Shown: positions 16,657 to 23,761, counted from the stretch's first letter. The stretch: 34,565 bases of DNA from Mesorhizobium norvegicum (GCF_004919685.1 NZ_SMYZ01000078.1:1-34565); one strand, 5' to 3'. A program made the numbers and translations. The notes: generated by a model from the letters alone, not told the origin.

Positions 16657-16686
16657 GTGCAATGCAACATCTTTGTTGCACTGCAC
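16657..16686. promoter_or_regulatory. Inverted repeat upstream of phasin (candidate PhaR/AniA operator)
   Basis: GTGCAATGCAACA (16657-16669) and TGTTGCACTGCAC (16674-16686) form an inverted repeat with 12 of 13 positions paired and a TCTT spacer. PhaR-type repressors of PHB-forming bacteria bind TGC/GCA-rich palindromes in phasin promoters. The location about 80-105 bp before the phasin start fits that role. No regulator gene is present in the window. Confidence 0.6.
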
Positions 16687-16922
16687 CATGATTTTAGACC
16701 ACCCGTCCCGCACAGAGCGGAAACGGACTGCCCGGCCCCGCCGGTTCCTCAAAATGGGATGACCACCCATGACCACGACCACCCGCAAAGAAATGGTGGC
16801 CACCGCAGATTCCATCCTGAAAGCAAACCCTGAGAAGCGAAACACAGTCCGCCAGCGCGGACAGCTTCTCCGGTGTAGGGATGGCGGCCGGCACAAACGG
16901 CGCGCTGGCGAGGCCATGCAGA

Positions 16923-17834
16923 TCAGGGCAGCGGAACCGGCGAGTCAGCGAGCGTTCGCAGATAGGCGATTACGTTTAGCCGGTCGGCTTCATCGGGCAC
17001 GCCGCGGAAGTCCATGTTCACGCCGGGCGTGGTCAGCGACGGACCAGCGAGGAAGATGTTGAGATCCTCGTAGGTCCAGGACCCGTCCCAGGCCAGCAGG
17101 GTCTTGGAGTAGCGGTCGAACTTCATTGAGGCCTTGTCGCGTCCGACGACGTTCCACAGGTTCGGCCCTATAGTGGAATTATCCTTTGGCCGCACGACAT
17201 GGCAGGAGGCGCAGGTGGAGGCAAAGAACGTCGCGCCCTTTGCAGGGTCGCCGGCCGCCAGCTTAGCGGAAATCGGCTCCGGTTTCAGGATGACGACGCC
17301 ATGGGCCTTGAGGTAGGCGGCGATGTCGGTATGGTCGTCGTGCCTGGCAAGGTGGTAGGGCGTGATGATGCTCGGCCGCTGGGCGGGGTCACCCTGGATC
17401 CAGATGGCGTTGACGTCGGCGCCGGCCTCGACCAGCACCTTGACGCAGTCGAGACAGCCGTTGGCGACGGCGAGGGTCAGCATCGGCTCGCCCCGCGTCG
17501 TGCCATTGGCGTCGGCGCCATGCGCCAGCAGCAGCCGGATCATGTCGGCGGCGTCTTTCAGCACGGCAACAGTCATCGGCAGGCCGAGCGCCGACTCCTT
17601 GTTGACATCGGCGCCGCGCGTGATCAGCAGTTCCGCGGCCTCCGCGTGGCCGCTGCGCACCGCCAGGAAGAGCGGTGTGGCGCCCTTCTCCTGCTCCTCA
17701 ATATCGGCGCCGGCATCAAGCGCCGCCGCGATGGCATTTAGATCGCCGCTCTTGGCCGCATCATGAAGCGGACCGGCCTGGGTGGTTGTGAGCGCACCCA
17801 GACAAATGAGCAAGCTGCCGATGAGACCACGCAT
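16923..17834 (-). CDS. Secreted ankyrin-repeat / class I cytochrome c fusion protein
   Basis: The 303-residue product has a Sec signal (MRGLIGSLLICLGALTTTQA). About four ankyrin repeats follow between residues 21 and 165 (units such as PLHDAAKSGDLNAIAAALDAGADI and TPLFLAVRSGHAEAAELLITRGADV). A C-terminal class I cytochrome c domain carries the haem motif CASCH at about 208-212, with the probable axial methionine in VNMDFRG at about 274. The protein should be periplasmic with one covalent c-type haem, the ankyrin part acting as a docking surface. ATG 17834 is preferred over 17882 because GGAGGG lies 8 nt upstream and the signal starts there. No partner oxidase or dehydrogenase is adjacent. Domain calls are strong; the electron partner is unknown. 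Confidence 0.88.
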   Translation of the reverse strand: MRGLIGSLLICLGALTTTQAGPLHDAAKSGDLNAIAAALDAGADIEEQEKGATPLFLAVRSGHAEAAELLITRGADVNKESALGLPMTVAVLKDAADMIRLLLAHGADANGTTRGEPMLTLAVANGCLDCVKVLVEAGADVNAIWIQGDPAQRPSIITPYHLARHDDHTDIAAYLKAHGVVILKPEPISAKLAAGDPAKGATFFASTCASCHVVRPKDNSTIGPNLWNVVGRDKASMKFDRYSKTLLAWDGSWTYEDLNIFLAGPSLTTPGVNMDFRGVPDEADRLNVIAYLRTLADSPVPLP

Positions 17835-18047
17835 GCGGCCGTCCCTCCGCCGATACGGATCGAGAAGAATACACCTGATCAACTCTCACGACTAGCGGCT
17901 TCGTTAAGCGTTAGCTAATATAGATGAGCCCGCGTCATCCAATCGAGGGATGGCGCGACTTAACCCCCTGCTCCACCTAATAGCAAGGCAAAGGGCGGCA
18001 ACCCGGTTTTGCTACCCAAGGGGCCTGCTGGCTCTAGGGGGCTAAAG

Positions 18048-18266
18048 ATGAGCAAGACGACTGTCATTGCTATCGCTATCCTCGCGATCAGCATCGGCTA
18101 TGCCGATGCCAAGGACCGTAAGGTGAACCTGCCGGTTTGCACCGCGTCAAGCTCACTCTTCGAAGTCCTGGGTGGCAAGTGTTTTCTCGTCAAAGGTTCG
18201 ATGATCTATGGCGACATCGCCGATCTTTCCCAGATAATCTCTTGGGCTGGAACTGGCGGTCTGTGA
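18048..18266 (+). CDS. Small secreted protein of unknown function
   Basis: The 72-residue product begins with a clear Sec signal (MSKTTVIAIAILAISIGYADA, cleavage near residue 21). The mature part is about 51 residues and contains two cysteines (VCTASSS and KCFLVKG) that could form one disulfide. An AGGGGG element sits about 7 nt before the ATG; the in-frame upstream extension to 18009 is not needed. It resembles short orphan periplasmic proteins of rhizobia but no family is recognised. It is monocistronic and divergent from the cytochrome gene. Confidence 0.55.
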   Translation: MSKTTVIAIAILAISIGYADAKDRKVNLPVCTASSSLFEVLGGKCFLVKGSMIYGDIADLSQIISWAGTGGL

Positions 18267-18391
18267 GGGTGCCCTTATCTCGGCGCCTACAACCGTATTC
18301 CATCAAAGTCTAGCGACTGGAACAACGCACTAGAAAGCACCTGCGGTAACAGTTGATTCAACCATCGCTGGTATATTAGGGAGTGTGAGTA

Positions 18392-18488
18392 GCGGCTCCG
18401 ACAGTGGGCGGGCGCTGAGTGCCGGAGCCGCCTGCGCAGTCCGGTTGGGGTTTGACCGCGCCGTCCTATTCTGGGACAGCGCGGTCAA
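18392..18488. other. Structured intergenic element: two GC-rich hairpins
   Basis: The gap from 18267 to 18641 has no gene. It holds GCGGCTCCG (18392-18400) pairing with CGGAGCCGC (18423-18431), followed 20 nt later by TTGACCGCGC (18452-18461) pairing perfectly with 18479-18488, with an inner GTCC/GGAC extension. A third 8-bp pair, GGTGGCTA (18574-18581) with TAGCCACC (18602-18609), lies just beyond the 3' end of the minus-strand tRNA. Possible roles are a small RNA, a processing signal or paired terminators. Confidence 0.4.
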
Positions 18489-18641
18489 TGATTCGTTAAA
18501 ATTTCCTTGGAACTAATTAAGCGCATGCTAACCCCATTGAGGCGCTCGCTCGGCTTTGGTGGGCTTTTTCTTCGGTGGCTACAATATGGCTAGAAATTTT
18601 ATAGCCACCTCTGGGGGAAATGACTAAACCTTTGATCTTGT

Positions 18642-18718
<77 letters not shown>

Positions 18719-18814
18719 GACCGGTCGCGATGTATCGTGATAACCCCGCTCGGGTCAACCGAAATTCGGTGTCTATCGCGCCGATGCGATCGCGGGTGCC
18801 GGCGAGCCCCTAAC

Positions 18815-19056
18815 CTACCCCTGGCACGCATCGATCCATTCGGCGCCGGCGAGGTCGACCATGCGCTGGGGGCTGAGCCGCACGGCGGCGTTGGTGGCGC
18901 CGGCGGCGGGCACGACCTCATCGAAATCGCGCAGCGACACGTCGCAATAGACCGGCAGCGGCGCCGGCAGGCCGAACGGGCAGACACCGCCGACCGGATG
19001 GCTGGTTGCTTCGACAACCTCCGCGGCGTCGAGCATACGCGGCTCGCCGCCGAATA
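18815..19056 (-). pseudogene. Truncated second copy of YbaK-type deacylase (C-terminal part)
   Basis: The minus strand encodes about the last 80 residues of a YbaK/ProX-like deacylase (MLDAAEVVEATSHPVGG through GAEWIDACQG). By eye it is roughly 90% identical in DNA to the intact gene at 19937-20395. The 5' half is missing: at about 19053 the homology jumps from a point matching 20173 to one matching 20655, inside the XRE regulator gene. The remaining frame is intact but lacks the N-terminal part of the fold and a normal start, so it is probably inactive. Confidence 0.8.
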
Positions 19057-19212
19057 CGGCGCAGCTTCGACGGATCGGTCACCTTGCCGCTCTCGATATC
19101 CTCAATCTTGTCGGCAGCCAGACCGCATGTCAGGGAACGATTTTCCACACTGTAGCCGTGGGTTTCCCGCATCGCTCTGAGGGTGCTGCAATCTGGCCCG
19201 CCCCCTTCCGAA
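19055..19212 (-). pseudogene. Truncated second copy of XRE-type regulator (N-terminal part)
   Basis: This DNA matches the intact XRE gene at about 20655-20810. It encodes GPDCSTLRAMRETHGYSVEN followed by LTCGLAADKIEDIESGKVTDPSKLRRI, the helix-turn-helix core. It then breaks into the YbaK remnant in another frame at about 19053. The N-terminal end also differs from the intact gene. About 480 bp present between the corresponding points of the intact pair, including its terminator, are missing here. Confidence 0.75.
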
Positions 19213-19265
19213 AGGGTTGTCCGCCATATTAATCATGTCTAATATAATAGTCGGAGGGGACCAAG

Positions 19266-19655
19266 GTGGAGAGGTTCTTGGCAAGCCAGTTGGCCGCGAT
19301 GCTGGTGGCGTCGGCAGGAGAATGCTGGTCCGAGGAGGGCCTACCTTACAAGCCGATCTCCGAAGAAACTGTGAGAGTTGTCAGCACCCAGATGTATTCC
19401 GACATTCTGAGGCGAGCTTGCTTGCAAGATCGACGGTATCCGAGAAGCCAAATTGAGAGCGGCTTCAAAAGGCACTTCCAGGAAATGAGACTGATGTTGG
19501 TGGAGGAAGGGTACACCATCGTGCCCAATGTGACCGAGAACAACTCATCTTGGTCTCTATCGGAGATGGAATTTGATGCCAAACGGCGCCTTGGTCTCCC
19601 ATCCCAATTCGGCTGTTTTGGTGCATACTGGCTCAACGAAAATCGGGGTTGGTGA
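19266..19655 (+). CDS. Orphan protein of unknown function
   Basis: The 129-residue product has a GTG start with GGAGGGG about 6 nt upstream, inside a locally AT-rich leader (19215-19250). It has mixed charged and hydrophobic residues, no signal peptide and no obvious membrane span. The middle part (ISEETVRVVSTQMYSDILRRACLQD, then RSQIESGFKRHFQEMRLMLVEEGYTIVP) looks helical and soluble. Base composition is visibly less GC-rich than the flanking genes. It lies between the decayed and intact XRE/YbaK copies, which suggests it arrived with that rearrangement. No family is recognised. Confidence 0.5.
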   Translation: MERFLASQLAAMLVASAGECWSEEGLPYKPISEETVRVVSTQMYSDILRRACLQDRRYPRSQIESGFKRHFQEMRLMLVEEGYTIVPNVTENNSSWSLSEMEFDAKRRLGLPSQFGCFGAYWLNENRGW

Positions 19656-19784
19656 CATGCTCCTCGCGCCGGGATTTGCCGGCGCGTCGGGGCCGAACCG
19701 ATCGCGAAGCTTCACCAAAGTCGCGTCGGGGACATCATGCGGAGCATCCGTATCTAATTTCCCTGCCGCTGATGTAGTGAGATC

Positions 19785-19901
19785 ATGACGCAGCAGAAGT
19801 GGGCCCAAATGCTCGATAGGATTGCCGAGGAGGCAATCGCACTTCTCGGTACGGGACGACGGGTCTCGACCTTTTCCTGCCGCTTTCCCGAATTCCGATA
19901 A
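19785..19901 (+). pseudogene. N-terminal fragment resembling a 2-keto-4-pentenoate hydratase family protein
   Basis: An ATG frame of 38 codons reads MTQQKWAQMLDRIAEEAIA and ends with FSCRFPEFR and a stop. The pattern (helix, then a Gly-Arg turn and S-x-R-x-P-x-F/L) looks like the start of 2-keto-4-pentenoate hydratase/FAH-type proteins, in which a LADAY-like motif would follow at once. Here a stop occurs and the YbaK gene's 3' end begins 36 bp later. This fits a gene truncated at the edge of a rearranged segment. The homology is by eye and tentative. Confidence 0.35.
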
Positions 19902-19936
19902 CCGGACGCAGCGCGGTGCAGAGCATCGCTCGATCA

Positions 19937-20395
19937 CTATTGGCAGACATCGACCCATTCGGCGCCAATGAGATCAACCATGCGCTGCGGCGCGATCCGC
20001 ACGGCGGCATTGGTGGCGCCGGCGGCGGGCACGACCTCGTCGAACTCGCGCAGCGACACGTCGCAGTAGACCGGCAGTGGCGCCGGCAGGCCGAACGGGC
20101 AGACACCGCCGACCGGATGGCTCGTTGCTTCGACAACCTCCGCGGCGTCGAGCATGCGCGGCTTGCCGCCGAACTGGTCCTTGAACTTGCGGTTGTCCAG
20201 CCTGGCGATGCCGCTGGTCACCACCAGCATGGTGCGGTCGCCGACGCGCAGGCAGATCGTCTTGGCGATCTGCGCCGGCAGCACGCCATGCGCCTCCGCC
20301 GCCAGCGCCACCGTCGCCGAGCTCGCTTCGGTGACGATGACATCGATGTCGGGCGCGCGAGCGGCGAAGAAGGCACGAACGGATTCCAGGCTCAT
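19937..20395 (-). CDS. YbaK/ProX-type aminoacyl-tRNA deacylase
   Basis: The 152-residue product is the usual length for free-standing YbaK/EbsC editing proteins, which hydrolyse mis-charged tRNAs (Cys- or Ala-tRNA-Pro and similar). Family features are the IVTEASSATVALAAEA start, AQIAKTICLRVGDRTMLVVTSG with the conserved lysine, and the late block HPVGGVCPFGLPAPLPVYCDVSL. The frame remains open upstream to about 20557, but the extra residues read through the XRE terminator hairpin, so ATG 20395 is chosen. The ribosome-binding site is weak. A decayed copy of this gene is next to tRNA-Pro(GGG) 1 kb away. Confidence 0.88.
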   Translation of the reverse strand: MSLESVRAFFAARAPDIDVIVTEASSATVALAAEAHGVLPAQIAKTICLRVGDRTMLVVTSGIARLDNRKFKDQFGGKPRMLDAAEVVEATSHPVGGVCPFGLPAPLPVYCDVSLREFDEVVPAAGATNAAVRIAPQRMVDLIGAEWVDVCQ

Positions 20396-20504
20396 TTCGA
20401 AAACCCATAGTTCAGGACTTGATGGACAGCGGATCGGGACGCCGCGCGTATAAACACGTGCGGCACACAAATCGGCAAGCCCCAGGCTGGGCAGGAAGGC
20501 TGCG

Positions 20505-20548
20505 GCATCAACAAAGACAAACCCGCCAAGGGTGGCGCTTGGCGGGTT
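20505..20548 (-). terminator. Intrinsic terminator of the XRE regulator gene
   Basis: AACCCGCCAAG (20520-20530) and CTTGGCGGGTT (20538-20548) form a perfect 11-bp stem with a 7-nt loop. Read on the minus strand it is followed by a T-rich tail (TTTGTCTTTGTTG). It lies 22 nt past the XRE stop and separates that transcript from the YbaK gene. Confidence 0.8.
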
Positions 20549-20570
20549 GTCGGGCAAGCCTGATGTTGAA

Positions 20571-20855
20571 CTATGCCAGGGATCGACCTTGCGCGACCGG
20601 CGTGTGCACAGCCGAAGCGATCAAAGCGTCCTGGGGAAGTCGAAGCGCGGACACAATACGACGCAGCTTCGACGGGTCGGTCACCTTGCCGTTCTCGATA
20701 TCCTCAATCTCGTCGACCGCCAGACCGCATGTCAGGGAAAGCTTTTCCACGCTGTAGCCGCGAGTCTCCCGCATCGCTCTGAGGGTGCTGTAATCTGGCC
20801 CGCTCCCGTTGGCTGCCGGTTCGGAGAGGGCTTCGCTTTTTGCATTATGGGGCAT
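20571..20855 (-). CDS. XRE family helix-turn-helix regulator
   Basis: The 94-residue product has a short polar N-terminus and a C-terminal Cro/CI-type helix-turn-helix (TLRAMRETRGYSVEKLSLTC, then GLAVDEIEDIENGKVTDPSKLRRIVSALRLP, about residues 30-80). The start at 20855 (MPHNAKSE) has GGAG about 7 nt upstream; upstream in-frame ATGs at 20867 and beyond are less well placed. A small stand-alone XRE protein may act as a local repressor or need a partner. It has its own terminator, so it is not co-transcribed with YbaK. Targets are unknown. A partial, decayed copy is at 19055-19212. Confidence 0.75.
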   Translation of the reverse strand: MPHNAKSEALSEPAANGSGPDYSTLRAMRETRGYSVEKLSLTCGLAVDEIEDIENGKVTDPSKLRRIVSALRLPQDALIASAVHTPVAQGRSLA

Positions 20856-21125
20856 TGGCAACTCCATGACTGAAAGAGTTTGATCAAATGAGGAGTGTTG
20901 CCTGAGACGATCGGGAAGATGCCCGCTCGGCAGCGATTTGCCAAGAGCCAAACGGACCGTCACGGGATCGTGAACCGCGGGATCGCGCGCACGTCGCGAT
21001 CAAGTTGTTTTGAATGCTCGATTGATCCTTTGCCCGGCAGTTTCGCCCCGCTCGTTCGTTATCCCCAAGTCGCTGGCGTGAAAACCATCCGGTTCCAGCC
21101 AGCCATTCCCGGAAGGATCTCTGCA

Positions 21126-21740
21126 ATGAACTTGAAGACAGTCATGGTCGTGCTCGGCACGATCTCCAGCCTTTCCGTTGCCTGTGTGGGCAGCGCGCAA
21201 GCGGCCGACGCGCAGCGCGTGCGCGGCACTGTGGTCAGTTTCGAGCCAACGCTGCTCACCGTGAAAACCCGCCAGGGCGATACTTCGGCAATCAAGCTTA
21301 ATGCCGACTGGAAGATCTCAGGCGTCGCCAACGCATCCGTAAAGGACATCAAGCAGGGCGATTTCCTCGGCATCGCCTCCGTGTCGAAAGCGGATGGCGG
21401 CAGCGGTGCCCTGGAGGTGGTGGTTTTCCCGGCCGCTTTGAAAGGTACTGGCGAGGGTGACCGTCCCTGGGACCTGCAGCCAAACAGCCGGATGACCAAC
21501 GGCACCGTCGCCGACGTCACCGACATAAGCGGGCGAGCGGTCACGCTGACCTATGACAATGGCCAGACCAAGAAGATTTCGATCCCTGACAACACGCCTG
21601 TCGTCACCTTCGCGCCGGCCACGCCGACCGACCTCAAGCCAGGCGCGACAGTCTTCGTTACCGCCCAGCGGGACAGTGGCGGCACGCTGAGCAGCAGTCG
21701 CGTCGTGGTCGGAAACAATGGTGTCGTTCCGCCGATGTAG
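21126..21740 (+). CDS. Periplasmic DUF5666-like protein
   Basis: The 204-residue product has a signal peptide (MNLKTVMVVLGTISSLSVAC to about AQA at 28). Two similar beta-rich repeats follow: VRGTVVSFEPTLLTVKTRQGD and later TNGTVADVTDISGRAVTLTYDNGQ. The RPWDLQPNSRMTN link and the TPTDLKPGATVFVTAQRD tail are familiar from a Bradyrhizobium/Mesorhizobium family sometimes mislabelled as a metal ABC transporter permease; there is no membrane domain here. GGAAGG lies about 10 nt before the ATG; the frame's upstream extension to 20895 is rejected. The function is unknown, and the OB-like repeats suggest binding of a small ligand or sugar. Confidence 0.7.
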   Translation: MNLKTVMVVLGTISSLSVACVGSAQAADAQRVRGTVVSFEPTLLTVKTRQGDTSAIKLNADWKISGVANASVKDIKQGDFLGIASVSKADGGSGALEVVVFPAALKGTGEGDRPWDLQPNSRMTNGTVADVTDISGRAVTLTYDNGQTKKISIPDNTPVVTFAPATPTDLKPGATVFVTAQRDSGGTLSSSRVVVGNNGVVPPM

Positions 21741-21939
21741 TCGAACAGGGCGGCCAAGTCGCCGCCCTTCGATCTTGCCGCGGATGGTGGTGGCAGCCCG
21801 GATTCCCCAGAAACAGTCCAGAAACAAAATTCTACAATCGGGAAATACTGACGAAAAAAATCGGGAGCGTAATCCCATTCGCGGCGGTCGGGCTATCGCC
21901 CCGATTCATAGACGCCCGCGAAGGAAAAGGAAACGATCC

Positions 21940-22140
21940 ATGAAGAAGTCCCTCCTCTCAGCCCTCGGGCTTGCAGTTGCACTGGCTTTCACGGTGCCGG
22001 TGATCGGCGCAACGAGCGCGGATGCGGCCCCGATGGCCAAGCATCATCGTCACCACCATCATCATCGTCATCACCACCACGTCCGCCATCACCACCATCA
22101 TCACCACCACGTGAAGAAGACGATGAAGAAGGCCTACTAA
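21940..22140 (+). CDS. Histidine-rich secreted peptide
   Basis: The 66-residue product has a Sec signal (residues 1-29, cleavage after SADA). The mature peptide of about 37 residues contains 19 histidines in runs of 2, 5, 4 and 8 between residues 35 and 57, separated by Arg or Val, then a basic tail (VKKTMKKAY). Such density predicts reversible binding of Ni, Zn, Co or Cu in the periplasm. Mixed CAT/CAC codons show the runs are not a recent simple-repeat expansion. AAGGAAA precedes the ATG. It is apparently monocistronic, with a weak hairpin 15 nt after the stop. No metal transporter or sensor is adjacent, so the metal is unknown. Confidence 0.75.
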   Translation: MKKSLLSALGLAVALAFTVPVIGATSADAAPMAKHHRHHHHHRHHHHVRHHHHHHHHVKKTMKKAY

Positions 22141-22155
22141 GCACACCAGACTGCC

Positions 22156-22184
22156 AACGAGAAGACCGGCCTTGGCTTCTTGTT
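22156..22184 (+). terminator. Possible terminator after the His-rich peptide gene
   Basis: AACGAGAAG (22156-22164) pairs with CTTCTTGTT (22176-22184), nine pairs including one G-T, around an 11-nt loop. The U-tract is poor, so termination would be inefficient. The rest of the gap to 22383 shows no gene. Confidence 0.35.
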
Positions 22185-22383
22185 CAAGGCTGATCTTCTC
22201 TTGGCAATGCGACGTGAGGCTCGATACGATTCGGGTTCGTCCAGTTTCGCTGAACGACAGCGTGAGGATTTGGCGCAAATCCCGATACCGCGAAGTCTTT
22301 TGCGCGAGGGCGGTTCGCGATACGGCAATGGATACTCCTGGCCGGGGCCAGATATCCCCCGTCCGAAGGACCGGGCCTATTCC

Positions 22384-22686
22384 TCAGCGCCGGCTGAACA
22401 GCAGGCTGGCAACAAGCCCGAGCACCACAAGGCCGACCGCGGCGGCCGCCGCCGGATGGTCGCGGGCCGACTTCTCGATCACCCTGCCCTGTTTGCGGAT
22501 CGCCGGCATGGCATCGCGCAGACGGTCGGCAAGATCGGAATAGGTGTCGAGCGCGGCATCGCGACCGTCCTCGTAATAGGCGCCGCCACGCCTCGCCACA
22601 GCCCTCTTCAAGCTGGCCAATTCCTTGGTGAGAGCCGCGACCTGCTTGTCGAGATCGATGTCCGAGAGGGTCGAAAATGATGCCAT
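22384..22686 (-). CDS. DUF883 (ElaB/YqjD-like) membrane-anchored protein
   Basis: The 100-residue product has an N-terminal helical region (LDKQVAALTKELASLKRAVARR), a charged middle part and a C-terminal transmembrane helix (AAAAVGLVVLGLVASLLFSRR). This is the standard layout of DUF883 proteins such as ElaB and YqjD, tail-anchored inner-membrane proteins linked to stationary phase and, in E. coli, to ribosome binding. It follows the MerR gene after 85 nt and may be separately transcribed. Role in this organism unknown. Confidence 0.85.
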   Translation of the reverse strand: MASFSTLSDIDLDKQVAALTKELASLKRAVARRGGAYYEDGRDAALDTYSDLADRLRDAMPAIRKQGRVIEKSARDHPAAAAAVGLVVLGLVASLLFSRR

Positions 22687-22771
22687 GATGTGTTTCCTTC
22701 ACTTGCAGAAGGAAACGTAACGCCTCACCGGAAGACGGGTTCCGGTTTTCGAAATATCGATGTCGTTTCGG

Positions 22772-23311
22772 TCAGCGCACCTGGTCAAGCAGGCGCTTGC
22801 ATTCCAGGAGGTCGAACAGCGCCTCCTGCAGCAAGGCCCGATTGTCGCGCGAGAGCTTCGACACGTCCGGCTGCACCGGACCGTCCTCGTCGCTTTTGCC
22901 CAGGCCGAAGAAGCGGCGGCTGGGCTTGACCCGCGGCTGGCCAACCAGTTCGTCATCCATGCCGCGCGGCTGGGCTGCAGGCGTCAGCGGCACCTGATCG
23001 GCCTGCCTGCGCTGCGAGATCGCCTCGACGGCGGCCATGTCGCCACTGCCGATGGCGACCAGGAAATGATTGCCGTTCTCGCGCAACAGCTTCTGCACGC
23101 CCTTGATGGTGTAACCCTGGTCGTAGAGCATGTGGCGAATGCCTTTGATCAGCTCGACATCCTGCGGCCGGTAGTAACGACGGCCGCCGCCGCGCTTCAT
23201 CGGCTTGATCTGGTTGAAACGCGTTTCCCAGAAGCGCAGCACATGCTGCGGCAGATCGAGATCTTCGGCGACCTCGCTGATGGTACGAAAGGCGTCGGGG
23301 CTCTTGTCCAT
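22772..23311 (-). CDS. MerR family transcriptional regulator
   Basis: The 179-residue product has an N-terminal MerR winged helix (TISEVAEDLDLPQHVLRFWE, then RGGGRRYYRPQDVELIKGIRHMLYDQGYTIKGVQKLL, about residues 10-75). A low-complexity polar middle and a short C-terminal helix (NRALLQEALFDLLECKRLL) follow. It has no metal-binding cysteine set, so it does not look like a metal sensor. In rhizobia this gene is almost always directly downstream of ihfA, as here, and belongs to the conserved plsX-fabH-ihfA block. Its ligand and targets are not known to me. Confidence 0.9.
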   Translation of the reverse strand: MDKSPDAFRTISEVAEDLDLPQHVLRFWETRFNQIKPMKRGGGRRYYRPQDVELIKGIRHMLYDQGYTIKGVQKLLRENGNHFLVAIGSGDMAAVEAISQRRQADQVPLTPAAQPRGMDDELVGQPRVKPSRRFFGLGKSDEDGPVQPDVSKLSRDNRALLQEALFDLLECKRLLDQVR

Positions 23312-23437
23312 GGGCGAATCCTCACGCTGGACGATGATCCGGCTTTGTCCTGCCGAATCGGGTCTTATTTCAGCGGTTTATGAAGCAATATTCAAGCCCG
23401 GCGTCATGGCGGCGGCGGTTTTCAACCGCGCAGTGGG

Positions 23438-23761
23438 CTACTTACCGCTTTTGGCCTTGCCGCTTTGATGGGAGCGCAGGATACGGCTCTTCAGCACGTT
23501 CGACGACTTGAAGGTCATCACCCGGCGCGGCAGGATCGGCACTTCTTCACCGGTCTTGGGGTTGCGGCCGATGCGCTCGTTCTTGGAGCGGACGTGGAAT
23601 GTCGCGAAGGACGACAGCTTCACCGTCTCGCCGCGGACGATCGCTTCGCAGATTTCGTCCAGCACCGCTTCGACGAGTTCGGCCGATTCAGTGCGCGACA
23701 GGCCGACCTTCCGGTAAACTGCCTCGGCAAGGTCGGCGCGCGTAAGTGTCTTTCCCCCCAT
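23438..23761 (-). CDS. ihfA: Integration host factor subunit alpha
   Basis: This 107-residue DNA-bending protein forms a heterodimer with IhfB. The N-terminal helices (LTRADLAEAVYRKVGLSRTE) and the beta-arm region with GRNPKTGEEVPI, followed by RRVMTFKSSNVLKSRI, are diagnostic of the HU/IHF family and the alpha subunit. The NPKTGE proline at the arm tip is the intercalating residue. It is 103 nt downstream of fabH, a gap likely to hold its own promoter, and 126 nt upstream of the MerR gene. Confidence 0.95.
   Translation of the reverse strand: MGGKTLTRADLAEAVYRKVGLSRTESAELVEAVLDEICEAIVRGETVKLSSFATFHVRSKNERIGRNPKTGEEVPILPRRVMTFKSSNVLKSRILRSHQSGKAKSGK

Noticed and set aside
16769..17062. Plus-strand frame of 97 codons starting MTTTTRKEMVATAD
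   Set aside because: The first 35 residues look plausible and GGGA lies upstream, but the rest is arginine-rich shadow sequence overlapping the well-supported cytochrome c gene. At best it is a broken remnant.
20396..20557. N-terminal extension of the YbaK deacylase
   Set aside because: It would translate through the XRE terminator hairpin, and the family is normally about 150-160 residues.
21959..22110. His-rich region as a simple-sequence repeat or CRISPR-like array
   Set aside because: There are no regular spacers or repeat units; the CAT/CAC pattern is irregular and encodes a peptide with a signal sequence.
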